This document shows, one piece after another, positions 26,321-34,455 of a stretch of DNA of 49,563 bases. Each line of letters begins with the position of its first letter. Within the stretch, counting starts at the first letter, position 1. Position numbers and translations under genes: made by a program. A model generated the notes under the pieces. The model was not told the origin of the DNA. It did not search any database and saw only the letters and a list, made by a program, of their open reading frames with translations. Source of the DNA: Gammaproteobacteria bacterium. GTDB taxonomy: Bacteria; Pseudomonadota; Gammaproteobacteria; Steroidobacterales; Steroidobacteraceae. The stretch is taken from assembly GCA_027452045.1 (NCBI GenBank), contig DAIDHH010000049.1, positions 1 through 49,563 on the forward strand, given 5' to 3'.

Positions 26321-27450
26321 GCAACACTGCCGAGCGCATCCCCTTCGATCTCGATGCGCGCGCCGAGAATGGCATGCGCCGGGGCCGCACGACGGGCGCC
26401 TGCGCGACGGCGGCGGTGAAGGCGGCGTTGCTGCTGCTGCTTCACGGGGAGACCGTCGAGCAGGTCGAGATCGGACTTGCGGACCCGCGCTACAGCCTGA
26501 AGGTGCCGATCCACTCCGTGCGCAGGCTCGTAGACGGTGCGGTGCGCGCCGAGGTCATCAAGGAGGCGGGCGATGATCCGGATTGCACCGACGGCGCCAC
26601 TATTTTCGTCTCGGTCCGTCCCAATGGTCTCGGCGAGGTGCGCTTCTTCGCCGGTTCCGGAGTCGGCACCATCACTCAACCCGGCATCCGCATCCCGGTC
26701 GGCGAGCCGGCCATCAACCCGGTGCCGAGGCGGATGATGCGCGCGGCCGTGGAGGAGGTGTCGGAGGGCGCTGGCGAGGGATTCGATCTGACCATCGGCT
26801 GCGAGCACGGCGAAGTTCTCGCGCGCAAGACCTTCAACCCCAGGCTCGGCATCGTCGGCGGCATCTCGATACTCGGTACCAGCGGAATCGTCGAGCCGAT
26901 GTCGCTCTCGGCGTACATGGCCTCCATCGAAGTCTACATCCGGGTTGCACTCGCCGAGGGCGAGGAGGTCGCCTACGCGCCGGGCAAGATCGGCACGGCG
27001 TTCGCGCGCTCGGCCCTGCAGCTGCCGCCGAAGCGCATCGTGTCCATCTCCAACTTCATCGGCTTCGCGCTCGAGAGCACCGAGCGGGAGCTTGCCGAGC
27101 GGAACCTGAGGCTGCCCGCGCTCTGGCTCGTCGGCCACCCGGGCAAGCTCGCGAAGCCCCTCGCGGGCGACTGGGACACGCACTCCAGCAAGAGCGCCAT
27201 GGCCATGCGGGCCGTCGCTCAGGTTGCCGCCGAATGCGGTTTCTCGCCCGCGGAGGTCGCGGGCATGGCGGGCTCGAATACGGTCGAGGCCGTATTGGAT
27301 TCGCTGCGGGAGCACCCGCACGCCCGGGCGCTGTGGTGCGAAGTGGAGCGGCGCATCGCGGCGCTGATGCGTGAGCGTCTCAGCCGGGTGGAGCGGGTCG
27401 AGGTGCGCCTGTTTGGCTTACACGGAAACGCACTGGGGCAGGCCGCGTGA
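26317..27450 (+). CDS. cbiD: Cobalt-precorrin-5B C1-methyltransferase CbiD
   Basis: CbiD methylates C1 of the contracted macrocycle in the anaerobic-type pathway, after CbiG opens the ring-A lactone. The 377-residue product has [18 protein letters not shown] at the N-terminus, the [12 protein letters not shown] motif, the NPVPRRMM segment, and [16 protein letters not shown] in the middle. Length agrees with the family. ATG 26317 overlaps the cbiX-cbiC stop by 4 nt, and the cbiL start overlaps its stop. Its presence, with cbiG, points to a cobalt-early style ring contraction. Confidence 0.93.
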   Translation: MSNTAERIPFDLDARAENGMRRGRTTGACATAAVKAALLLLLHGETVEQVEIGLADPRYSLKVPIHSVRRLVDGAVRAEVIKEAGDDPDCTDGATIFVSVRPNGLGEVRFFAGSGVGTITQPGIRIPVGEPAINPVPRRMMRAAVEEVSEGAGEGFDLTIGCEHGEVLARKTFNPRLGIVGGISILGTSGIVEPMSLSAYMASIEVYIRVALAEGEEVAYAPGKIGTAFARSALQLPPKRIVSISNFIGFALESTERELAERNLRLPALWLVGHPGKLAKPLAGDWDTHSSKSAMAMRAVAQVAAECGFSPAEVAGMAGSNTVEAVLDSLREHPHARALWCEVERRIAALMRERLSRVERVEVRLFGLHGNALGQAA

Positions 27451-28253
27451 ACGAGTCGAGGCAGGATATCTGCAACCCGGCGCAGCCGCGCGCACCTGCG
27501 GGCGCGAATCCGGATGTGCCGGCCGAGGTGGGGAGGTTCTTCGGTGTCGGCGTCGGCCCCGGACCCGCGGGCTTCCTGCCGGTGGCGGCGCTAGAGGCGC
27601 TGCACCGGGCGCAAGTGATCTTTCTCCCGCGCGCGCGCTCGGCGGAGCAATCGGTGGCGGGACAATGCCTCGCCGGGCTGGACATCCCGGCCTCGAAGCT
27701 GCGCGAGATCGAGTTCGAGATGGATCCCGATCGCAGTATCCTGCGGGAGCATTACAGCGCATTGGCGCGGGACATCGCAGCCGAGCTCCTCGCCGGGCAC
27801 GACGTCGCCTACCTCACCATTGGCGATCCGATGACCTTCTCCACGTATGGCTACACGCTAGCGGCGCTGCGCGAGTGCCTGCCCGAGGCCCCGATCCGCA
27901 CCTTCCCCGGAATCACCAGCTTCGCGGCGGCGGCGGCGGCACTCGGCTGGCCGCTCGGAGAAGGAAAGGAGCGCATCCTGGTGCTGCCCTGCCCCGATGA
28001 CGCCGACTCGCTGCGGCGGGACATCGAGACGCACGATGTGGTGGTGCTGATGAAGATCGGCCGGCGCCTGCCCTGGGTCCTCGGCCTGCTCAATGAGATG
28101 GGCATCGCGGCGCAGTGCGCGCTCGCGGCCCGGATCGGGTTGCCCGGCGAGGTGCTGTGCGCCAGCGTGCGCGACTTCGATGGCCCAGCGCACGCCGGAT
28201 ATCTCTCCACCATGTTGATTCGCCGGCAGGCACGGGAGCAACGGCACGTATGA
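27447..28253 (+). CDS. cbiL: Precorrin-2 C20-methyltransferase CbiL/CobI
   Basis: SAM-dependent class III methyltransferase that methylates C20 of (cobalt-)precorrin-2, the first committed corrin methylation. The 268-residue product has a roughly 30-residue N-terminal extension, then the fold start FFGVGVGPGPAGFLPVAALE. YLTIGDPMTFSTYGY and TFPGITSFAAAAAALGWPL, both diagnostic for the CobI/CbiL group, follow. GTG 27447 overlaps cbiD by 4 nt. The extension could mean that translation really starts later, but there is no good internal start next to a ribosome binding site. Confidence 0.9.
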   Translation: MNESRQDICNPAQPRAPAGANPDVPAEVGRFFGVGVGPGPAGFLPVAALEALHRAQVIFLPRARSAEQSVAGQCLAGLDIPASKLREIEFEMDPDRSILREHYSALARDIAAELLAGHDVAYLTIGDPMTFSTYGYTLAALRECLPEAPIRTFPGITSFAAAAAALGWPLGEGKERILVLPCPDDADSLRRDIETHDVVVLMKIGRRLPWVLGLLNEMGIAAQCALAARIGLPGEVLCASVRDFDGPAHAGYLSTMLIRRQAREQRHV

Positions 28254-29071
28254 AGGTGTTTTTCATCGGAGCGGGCCCGGGCGCCCACGACCTCATCACC
28301 GTGCGCGGCGCGAAAATTCTCGAGCGCGCGCCCATGGTGATGTACGCCGGCTCGCTCGTGCCGAGGGCGGTGCTGTGCCATTGCCGCGCCGATGCCGAGA
28401 TCATAGACACCGCCTCGCTCGACCTCGATCAACAGGAAGCGTGCTATCGAAGAGCGCAGGCCGAGGGCATCGACGTGGCGCGGTTGCACTCGGGAGATCC
28501 TGCCATCTATGGCGCCACGGCCGAGCAGATGCGGCGCCTGGAGAAGCTCGGTATCGCGTACGAGGTGGTGCCCGGGGTGTCTTCGTTCACCGCCGCCGCC
28601 GCCTCGCTCGGGAGCGAGCTCACCAGGCCCGCCGTGTCGCAGACCGTGATTCTGACACGGGTGTCCGGGCGCGCCTCGGTGGTGCCCGAGCGCGAGCGCC
28701 TGGGCGATCTGGCCCGCTCGGGCGCGACGCTCTGCGTCTTTCTCTCGGGGCCGCACTTGAAGCGCATCGTCGCCGACCTCAGTGCGCATTACTCGCCCGA
28801 CACGCCGGTGGCGCTGGTGTACCGGGCGAGCTGGCCGGATGAGCGCTCCCATCGCAGCACGCTCGGGCGGCTGCTGCGCGAGATCAGGCTGCGCGACTGG
28901 CGGCTGACCACGCTGCTGCTGGTGGGCGGGGCGCTCGGCCGCGAGCCCGGGCTCGAGTCGCGCCTGTACGCGGCCGAATATCCGCACATCTTTCGCCCGG
29001 CCCGTAAGCAGGGCAGGCGCCCTCGTGCGCGGCAGACTCCCGCTCCGGGGGCGGATGGAGCCGACCGGTGA
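28250..29071 (+). CDS. cbiF: Precorrin-4 C11-methyltransferase CbiF/CobM
   Basis: Methylates C11 of (cobalt-)precorrin-4 with SAM. The 273-residue protein opens with FFIGAGPGAHDLITVRGAKI, followed by VMYAGSLVP, ARLHSGDPAIYGATAEQM and VVPGVSSFTAAAASLGSELT, the characteristic blocks of CobM/CbiF. The last 25 residues are a basic, Pro/Ala-rich tail not usual for the family. ATG 28250 overlaps cbiL by 4 nt and its own stop overlaps cbiG. Confidence 0.93.
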   Translation: MKVFFIGAGPGAHDLITVRGAKILERAPMVMYAGSLVPRAVLCHCRADAEIIDTASLDLDQQEACYRRAQAEGIDVARLHSGDPAIYGATAEQMRRLEKLGIAYEVVPGVSSFTAAAASLGSELTRPAVSQTVILTRVSGRASVVPERERLGDLARSGATLCVFLSGPHLKRIVADLSAHYSPDTPVALVYRASWPDERSHRSTLGRLLREIRLRDWRLTTLLLVGGALGREPGLESRLYAAEYPHIFRPARKQGRRPRARQTPAPGADGADR

Positions 29072-29820
29072 GCGAGCGTCTGGGTATCTGGCCCGTGCGC
29101 GCCCAGAGCGAGCCGCTCGCGAGCGCGCTGGCGCAGCGGATCGGCGGTGAGGTGCTGAGGCCGTGGGAGTGTCCTCAGGCCCAGCGCGAGCACTTTCGCG
29201 AGCGATTCAGACAGTACTCGCACTGGGTGCTGGTGATGGCCAGCGGCATCGCCGTGCGCTTTCTCGACGGGTTGATCGAGGACAAGCATCGGGACCCGGC
29301 GGTGGTCGTCATGGACGAAGCGGGGCGCCACGCCATAGCGCTCGTCGGAGGACACGAAGCCGGAGCGAACGCACTCGCCTACACGGTTGCCAATGCGGTG
29401 GGGGCCGTGCCCGTGGTCACAACGGCGACCGAGGCGACCAAACCCCTGGTGGTGGGGATCGGGTGCCGCAAAGGCGTTGTCGCGGCTCAAATCGAACGCG
29501 CGATTACACATGCACTGGGAGGACGTTCTTTGCTCGAGGTTCGTGAGCTCGCCACCATCGATTTGAAGGCGCAGGAGCCGGGTTTGCTCGAATTCGCCCG
29601 GATGCAGGGCATGCCAGTGCGCGTCATCGCACGCGAGCAGATCTCGGCCCGTCCATGGGTCACCGAGGCGTCGCAGTGGGTGCGGCAGACCGTCGGGGTG
29701 GAGGGAGTGTGCGAGCCATGCGCGCTCATTGCTTCGCCGCGCGGCAGGCTGCTCATAGCGAAGCGCTGCCTCGAGGGGGTGGCGGTCGCGGTCGTCGAAG
29801 ATGAAGGGTGGGCGGCGTGA
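29068..29820 (+). CDS. cbiG: Cobalt-precorrin-5A hydrolase CbiG, short form (CbiG N domain plus CobE-like domain)
   Basis: CbiG opens the delta-lactone of cobalt-precorrin-5A and releases acetaldehyde. The 250-residue product is shorter than typical CbiG (about 330-350). The N-terminal part has MASGIAVRFLDGLIEDKHRDPAVVVMD-type residues and GGHEAGANALA (about 50-105), directly followed by a C-terminal CobE-like domain beginning LVVGIGCRKGV. The middle domain of long CbiG proteins is missing without any frameshift. GTG 29068 overlaps cbiF by 4 nt. The presence of both conserved halves supports function. Confidence 0.87.
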   Translation: MSERLGIWPVRAQSEPLASALAQRIGGEVLRPWECPQAQREHFRERFRQYSHWVLVMASGIAVRFLDGLIEDKHRDPAVVVMDEAGRHAIALVGGHEAGANALAYTVANAVGAVPVVTTATEATKPLVVGIGCRKGVVAAQIERAITHALGGRSLLEVRELATIDLKAQEPGLLEFARMQGMPVRVIAREQISARPWVTEASQWVRQTVGVEGVCEPCALIASPRGRLLIAKRCLEGVAVAVVEDEGWAA

Positions 29821-31403
29821 GTCAGGGCGAGGGCACCGGCAGTCTCAATCTCGTCTCCGTGGGACCGGGCCTGGCGCCGTTCATCCTGCCCCAGGCGATT
29901 GAAGCGCTGCGCGCGAGCGAGGTGATCGTCGGGTACGAGCTGTACCTTCAGTGGATCCGGCCCTGGATCGAGGGCAAGGAGATCCACTCGCCACCCCTTA
30001 CCCGGGAGCGCGAGCGGGCCCGGCTCGCCATCGAGGCCGCGCGCCTCGGCCGCCGTGTGGCGCTCGTCTCGAGCGGGGATATCGGCATTTATGCCATGGC
30101 CTCGCTCGCTTTCGAGGAGATGCGGGAGGACGACACGTTCGATGTCACCGTGGTCCCCGGGGTGACTGCGGCCAATTCCTGCGCCTCGCTCCTTGGGGCG
30201 CCACTGTCGCACGATTTCGCGACCTTGAGTCTCTCCGACCTCATGTGTCCGTGGGAGTGGATCGAGCAGCGGGCCCGTCACATCGGCGCCGCGGATCTGG
30301 CGTGCGTGCTCTACAACGTGCAGAGCCAGGCACGAACCGACGGGGTTTATCGCGTACTCGATATCCTGCAGGAACACAAATCGCCCGACACACTGTGTGG
30401 AGTGGTGCGTAACGCCTACCGGCCCGGAGGGCAGGTAGGCGTGCATCGGCTCCGGGAGCTCTCTTCGCTGACATTCGACATGCTGACGACGATCGTGATC
30501 GGCAATCGCTTCACGCAGCGGAAACGCCAGTGGATCTACACGCCGCGCGGGTATCACGACTGGGCGCAGCCCGAGCCGCAGGCCCAGCCGGATCTGCCCT
30601 CGGGGGCCATCTGGGTGTTCTCCGGGACCCGGGACGGCAACGAGTTGGCGCGTGAACTGGCGGCGCGGGGCCGTCCGGTCGTCATCTCGACCGCAAGCGA
30701 CTACGGAGGCGAAGTCGCGCGTGCGAGTTGCGAGGGCGTCGCCGTGTGGTCGGGCCGGCAGGGCATGGAGCCGCGTCGCCGGGCGCTCGAGCGCAGCGAT
30801 GCGCGGCTGATCCTCGATGCCACTCACCCGCACGCGGCGCAGATCTCCGGGCAGCTCATCGAGCTTGCGCGGCAGCTCGATCTGCCCTATCTGCGATTCG
30901 AGCGTCCGAGCGCGCTCGATGCGGGATGCGCCATCGTCTGCGACGATGCCGCCGATGCTGCGCAGCGCGCGATACGCCTGGGCAAGCGGATTTTCCTCGC
31001 CACCGGCTCGAAGGATCTCGAGACCTTCCTGCGCAGCCCTGGTGCGGCGCAGCGCGAGTGGTTCGTGCGCCTGACCCCCGATCCCGAGCGCCTCTCGAGG
31101 GCCATCGCCCTCGGCATCCCCCGGGACCACATCCTCGCCATGCAGGGGCCGTTTCCGGCGGAATTGAATCTCGCGCTGTGGCGCTCGCAACGCATCGACT
31201 GCGTCGTGACCAAGGACTCGGGCGACACCGGAGGGTATGGCGAGAAGCAGCGGGCGGCGGCCGAGCTCGGTGTCCCATTTGTCGTGATCCGTCGGCCTCG
31301 TGTCGAGTATCCCCGTCAGGTCTCCGGCCTCGAGGAGGCGATTCGGACGGCGGAGGAGATTTTGCGCGCCCCAGCGAGGGCGGCTGTGGAGCCCCAGCCG
31401 TGA
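29817..31403 (+). CDS. Fusion of precorrin-3B C17-methyltransferase (CobJ/CbiH) and precorrin-6A reductase (CobK/CbiJ)
   Basis: Residues 1-245 are a tetrapyrrole methylase of the CobJ/CbiH type: LVSVGPGLAPFILPQA, VALVSSGDIGIYAMA, VVPGVTAANSCASLLGAPL and the VLYNVQS block. It performs ring contraction and C17 methylation. From about residue 263 the NAD(P)H-dependent precorrin-6A reductase begins (WVFSGTRDGNELARELAARG), with DATHPHAAQIS and VTKDSGDTGGYGEK as family motifs. GTG 29817 is preferred because it gives the same 4-nt overlap used through the operon; GTG 29808 would add three residues. Total 528 residues, with no sign of a frameshift. Confidence 0.9.
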   Translation: MSQGEGTGSLNLVSVGPGLAPFILPQAIEALRASEVIVGYELYLQWIRPWIEGKEIHSPPLTRERERARLAIEAARLGRRVALVSSGDIGIYAMASLAFEEMREDDTFDVTVVPGVTAANSCASLLGAPLSHDFATLSLSDLMCPWEWIEQRARHIGAADLACVLYNVQSQARTDGVYRVLDILQEHKSPDTLCGVVRNAYRPGGQVGVHRLRELSSLTFDMLTTIVIGNRFTQRKRQWIYTPRGYHDWAQPEPQAQPDLPSGAIWVFSGTRDGNELARELAARGRPVVISTASDYGGEVARASCEGVAVWSGRQGMEPRRRALERSDARLILDATHPHAAQISGQLIELARQLDLPYLRFERPSALDAGCAIVCDDAADAAQRAIRLGKRIFLATGSKDLETFLRSPGAAQREWFVRLTPDPERLSRAIALGIPRDHILAMQGPFPAELNLALWRSQRIDCVVTKDSGDTGGYGEKQRAAAELGVPFVVIRRPRVEYPRQVSGLEEAIRTAEEILRAPARAAVEPQP

Positions 31404-32554
31404 ACGGCCGCATTCCAGTGACGGTGGTGAGCGGCTTTCTCGGCTCCGGCAAGACGACATTGCTCTGCGATCTGCTCGGTCAGCGGCGGGACCTGCGGCT
31501 CGCGGTGTTGATCAATGAGCTGGGTGAGATCTCCATCGATGGCGCGCTCGCCCGGGGCAGCGCATCGCGCGCCGGCGGATCCGCCGCAGCCGCCGCGCCG
31601 GACATCGAGTTCGTCGACTTTCCGCAGGGCCTCATCGCCTATGCGGACGACTCCAAATTCGCGCCCACCATGGCGGCACTCGCAGGCAGACGAGGCCGCA
31701 TCGATCACGTCCTCATCGAGACCTCGGGTGTGGCATTGCCCACGGCGGTCATGGCCCGCCTGGAGGAAGCGCAATTCGCGGCCGACTTCGTATTGGATGC
31801 CGCGCTGACGGTGGTGGATGTGCCCCTGCTCCTGTCCGGGGAGCTCGACCCGATCGAGGGCGCCGCGGGGGCCGTCGCGCGGGCCGTTGGGACGCTCTTC
31901 GATCGGCAGCTCGAGCAGGCCGATGTGGTGGTGCTGAACAAGATCGACGGACTCGACGAGAACGGCCTGCTCGATGCCGAGGAGCGCGTGCGCAAAAGAG
32001 CTCCAGGCGTGCGTTTCATCGAGCTGGCGCAGCACGCGCGGCTCGATGCCCGCGTGGCGCTCGGTCTCGGGCTGCATCAGCCCGGAAAGGCACGGCTCGC
32101 CCGCGCGCCCATGGGACCCCCGACGCCCCTGCCCGGCATGGATTGGCAGCCGCTTGCGGACTCGGGCCGGGTGGATGGGCACAGCCATTCGGGCTTGAGC
32201 GCCCACGAGCACGGCCTGAGTACCCATACGCACTTCCACGAGCAGGATCCGGGCTGGCTGTCTTTCGTACTGCGCAGCGTCGCGCCGCAGGAGGTGGAGC
32301 GGGTGCGTCAGGTCATCTCGGAGGTTGCGGCGAGCGAACCCTTGCTTCGCTGCAAGGGTTTCGTCACGGACACCGCCGGCGTTCCGACCCTGCTGCAGGG
32401 CGTGCGCACCCGGATCGTGTGCGGCGGATTCCCGGGCGGCGAGGCTCGGCAGGGAGCAGCTCACGCCGGTGAGCTCGTGTTCATCGGGTATCACTTGAGC
32501 CGCACCCGTGTGGCGTCCATCCTGAGCCGCGGGACCGGTACCCGCTGGAGTTGA
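31400..32554 (+). CDS. cobW: CobW-type GTPase lacking the cysteine metal-binding motif
   Basis: COG0523 GTPase related to the metal chaperone CobW, thought to deliver cobalt to the chelatase. The P-loop GFLGSGKTT (residues 12-20), INELGE, IETSG and LNKID show an intact GTPase. CobW proteins normally have cysteines after INEFG and a GCxCC motif; here the region is Ala/Ser-rich, and the position of GCICC reads QGLIAY (about 76-81), without cysteine. A His-rich loop (H261 to about H283, with HSH, HEH, HTHFH) remains, as does the C-terminal CobW_C domain. Start GTG 31400 overlaps the previous gene by 4 nt. Metal may be bound only by the His loop. Confidence 0.88.
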   Translation: MNGRIPVTVVSGFLGSGKTTLLCDLLGQRRDLRLAVLINELGEISIDGALARGSASRAGGSAAAAAPDIEFVDFPQGLIAYADDSKFAPTMAALAGRRGRIDHVLIETSGVALPTAVMARLEEAQFAADFVLDAALTVVDVPLLLSGELDPIEGAAGAVARAVGTLFDRQLEQADVVVLNKIDGLDENGLLDAEERVRKRAPGVRFIELAQHARLDARVALGLGLHQPGKARLARAPMGPPTPLPGMDWQPLADSGRVDGHSHSGLSAHEHGLSTHTHFHEQDPGWLSFVLRSVAPQEVERVRQVISEVAASEPLLRCKGFVTDTAGVPTLLQGVRTRIVCGGFPGGEARQGAAHAGELVFIGYHLSRTRVASILSRGTGTRWS

Positions 32555-32557
32555 GCG

Positions 32558-33160
32558 ATGAAAACCGATGCCGATTCCCACAAGCGCATGACGCAACGTC
32601 ACAAGGAGGGATTTGAGCGCAAGAAGGCCGCGGCCACCGGCGAGAAAGGCTTGCTGATCGTCAACACCGGCACGGGCAAGGGCAAGTCTACGGCCGCGTT
32701 CGGCATGGGACTGCGGGCGCTCGGGCACGGTATGAAGCTCGGCGTGGTGCAGTTCATCAAAGGGGCGCTGGAGAGCGCCGAGCGGCGATTCCTCTCGGCG
32801 CAGCCGAACTGCGAGTTCCACGTCGTGGGCGAGGGCTACACCTGGAACACTCAGGATCGCGAGGCGGACATCCGCACGGCGCGCAGGGGCTGGGCCGAGG
32901 CGGTGCGCATGATCGGCGATCCCTCCTTCGGCATGGTGATCCTCGATGAGCTCAACATCGTGCTGAGATACCAGTACCTCGAACTCGAGGAGGTCCTCGA
33001 GGTGCTCAGATCCCGTCGCGCGATGCTGCACGTGATCGTGACGGGCCGGCACGCGCCACAGCCGCTGATCGATCTGGCCGACATGGTGAATGACATCCGC
33101 CCGGTTAAGCATCCCTATCAGGAGCAGGGCATCAAGGCGCAGGCGGGCGTGGAGTTCTGA
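32558..33160 (+). CDS. cobO: Corrinoid adenosyltransferase CobO/BtuR
   Basis: This ATP:corrinoid adenosyltransferase forms the Co-C bond of adenosylcobalamin from cob(I)yrinate or cob(I)alamin and ATP. The 200-residue product has the P-loop GTGKGKST (38-45), the VVQFIKG motif, EGYTWNTQD and VILDELNIVLRYQYL, all typical of the CobA/CobO/BtuR family. An N-terminal basic helix precedes the domain as in enterobacterial BtuR. It follows cobW by 3 nt and precedes the a,c-diamide synthase by 2 nt. Confidence 0.95.
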   Translation: MKTDADSHKRMTQRHKEGFERKKAAATGEKGLLIVNTGTGKGKSTAAFGMGLRALGHGMKLGVVQFIKGALESAERRFLSAQPNCEFHVVGEGYTWNTQDREADIRTARRGWAEAVRMIGDPSFGMVILDELNIVLRYQYLELEEVLEVLRSRRAMLHVIVTGRHAPQPLIDLADMVNDIRPVKHPYQEQGIKAQAGVEF

Positions 33161-33162
33161 TA

Positions 33163-34455
33163 GTGGCCTCCCCGCGCTGTCCCGCCGTGTTCTTGAGCGC
33201 GCCCGCCTCGGGGCAGGGCAAGACGACGGTGACGGCCGCGCTCGCGCGGTACCACGCTTCCCGGGGACGCGCGGTGCGGGTCTTCAAGACGGGCCCCGAT
33301 TTTCTTGATCCCATGATTCTCGAGCGCGCGAGCGGCCAGCCGGTCTACCAGCTCGACTTGTGGATGGGCGGGGAGGCGCATTGCCGCGAGCTGTTGCACG
33401 AGGCAGCAGGTCAAGCGCAGCTGATCCTGGTCGAGGGTGTCATGGGATTGCACGACGGTACACCGAGCAACGCCGATGTGGCGCGTCTGCTCGGCATTCC
33501 GGTCGTGGCGATCATCGACGCACAGGCCATGGCGCAGACCTTTGGCGCGATCGCCTATGGCCTCGCGCATTATGACGGCGCGCTGCCCTTCCACGGAGTG
33601 TTGGCGAATCGAGTCGCCAGCGAGCGGCACGCCGAGCTGCTGCGCGCAGGCACTCCGGCGGATCTGCCGTTCCTCGGGCATCTGCCCCGGGACGAGCGCT
33701 GCGAGCTGCCGGACCGGCACCTGGGGTTGGTGCAGGCCGAGGAGGTCGCCGATCTCGACCAGCGGCTCGAGCGCGCGAGCGCGTTGATCGCCGACACCGG
33801 GCTTGCCGCACCACCGCCTGCAATCGAGTTCGTCCGTATGCAATCGGCAACTGTGCCGCGCGCGCTTCAGGGTGTGCGCATCGGAATTGCCCGGGATCTG
33901 GCATTCTCGTTTCTTTACCCCGCCAATCTCGACCTGTTGCGCTCGATGGGCGCCGAACTCGTGTTTTTCTCGCCCTTGCGGGCCGAGGAGCTCCCGCCGG
34001 TCGACAGCGTGTACCTGCCGGGCGGATATCCCGAACTGCACCTCGATGCCCTCAGCGCCAATCGAGCCCTCGCCCGGGCGCTGCTGCGGCACGCCCAGGC
34101 GGGCAAGCCTCTCTATGCGGAGTGCGGCGGCATGCTGTACCTGCTCGAGTCGGTGACCGACATGCGGGGCCGGCGTGCGATCATGACCGGCATCATGGCG
34201 GGCAACGCGCTCATGCACACTCGCCTGAAGGGGCTGGGGTATCAGTCGGTGGCCCTGCCGGGAGGGATGCTGCGCGGACACACTTTCCACCACTCGACCA
34301 TCGAGACGACCCTGAAGCCCGCGGTGTGGGCCGAACGCCGTCAGGATGGCTCTGCCGGAGAGCCGGTCTACATCGAAGGCAGGACTGTCGCCAGTTACTT
34401 TCATGCTTACTTTCCGTCCGATCCACACGTCACGGCCCAGCTGTTCAGCCCATGA
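33163..34455 (+). CDS. cobB: Cobyrinate / hydrogenobyrinate a,c-diamide synthase (CbiA/CobB)
   Basis: Amidates the a and c side chains of (hydrogeno)cobyrinic acid using glutamine and ATP. The 430-residue protein has an N-terminal dethiobiotin-synthetase-like domain with the P-loop SAPASGQGKTT (9-19) and FKTGPDFLDP, then a class I glutamine amidotransferase domain with its nucleophile C321 in YAECGGMLYL and a distal histidine region near HAYFPSDPH. GTG 33163 is the start. Because CobN acts on the a,c-diamide, the CobB role is favoured, though CbiA activity on the cobalt form is equally compatible. Confidence 0.9.
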   Translation: MASPRCPAVFLSAPASGQGKTTVTAALARYHASRGRAVRVFKTGPDFLDPMILERASGQPVYQLDLWMGGEAHCRELLHEAAGQAQLILVEGVMGLHDGTPSNADVARLLGIPVVAIIDAQAMAQTFGAIAYGLAHYDGALPFHGVLANRVASERHAELLRAGTPADLPFLGHLPRDERCELPDRHLGLVQAEEVADLDQRLERASALIADTGLAAPPPAIEFVRMQSATVPRALQGVRIGIARDLAFSFLYPANLDLLRSMGAELVFFSPLRAEELPPVDSVYLPGGYPELHLDALSANRALARALLRHAQAGKPLYAECGGMLYLLESVTDMRGRRAIMTGIMAGNALMHTRLKGLGYQSVALPGGMLRGHTFHHSTIETTLKPAVWAERRQDGSAGEPVYIEGRTVASYFHAYFPSDPHVTAQLFSP

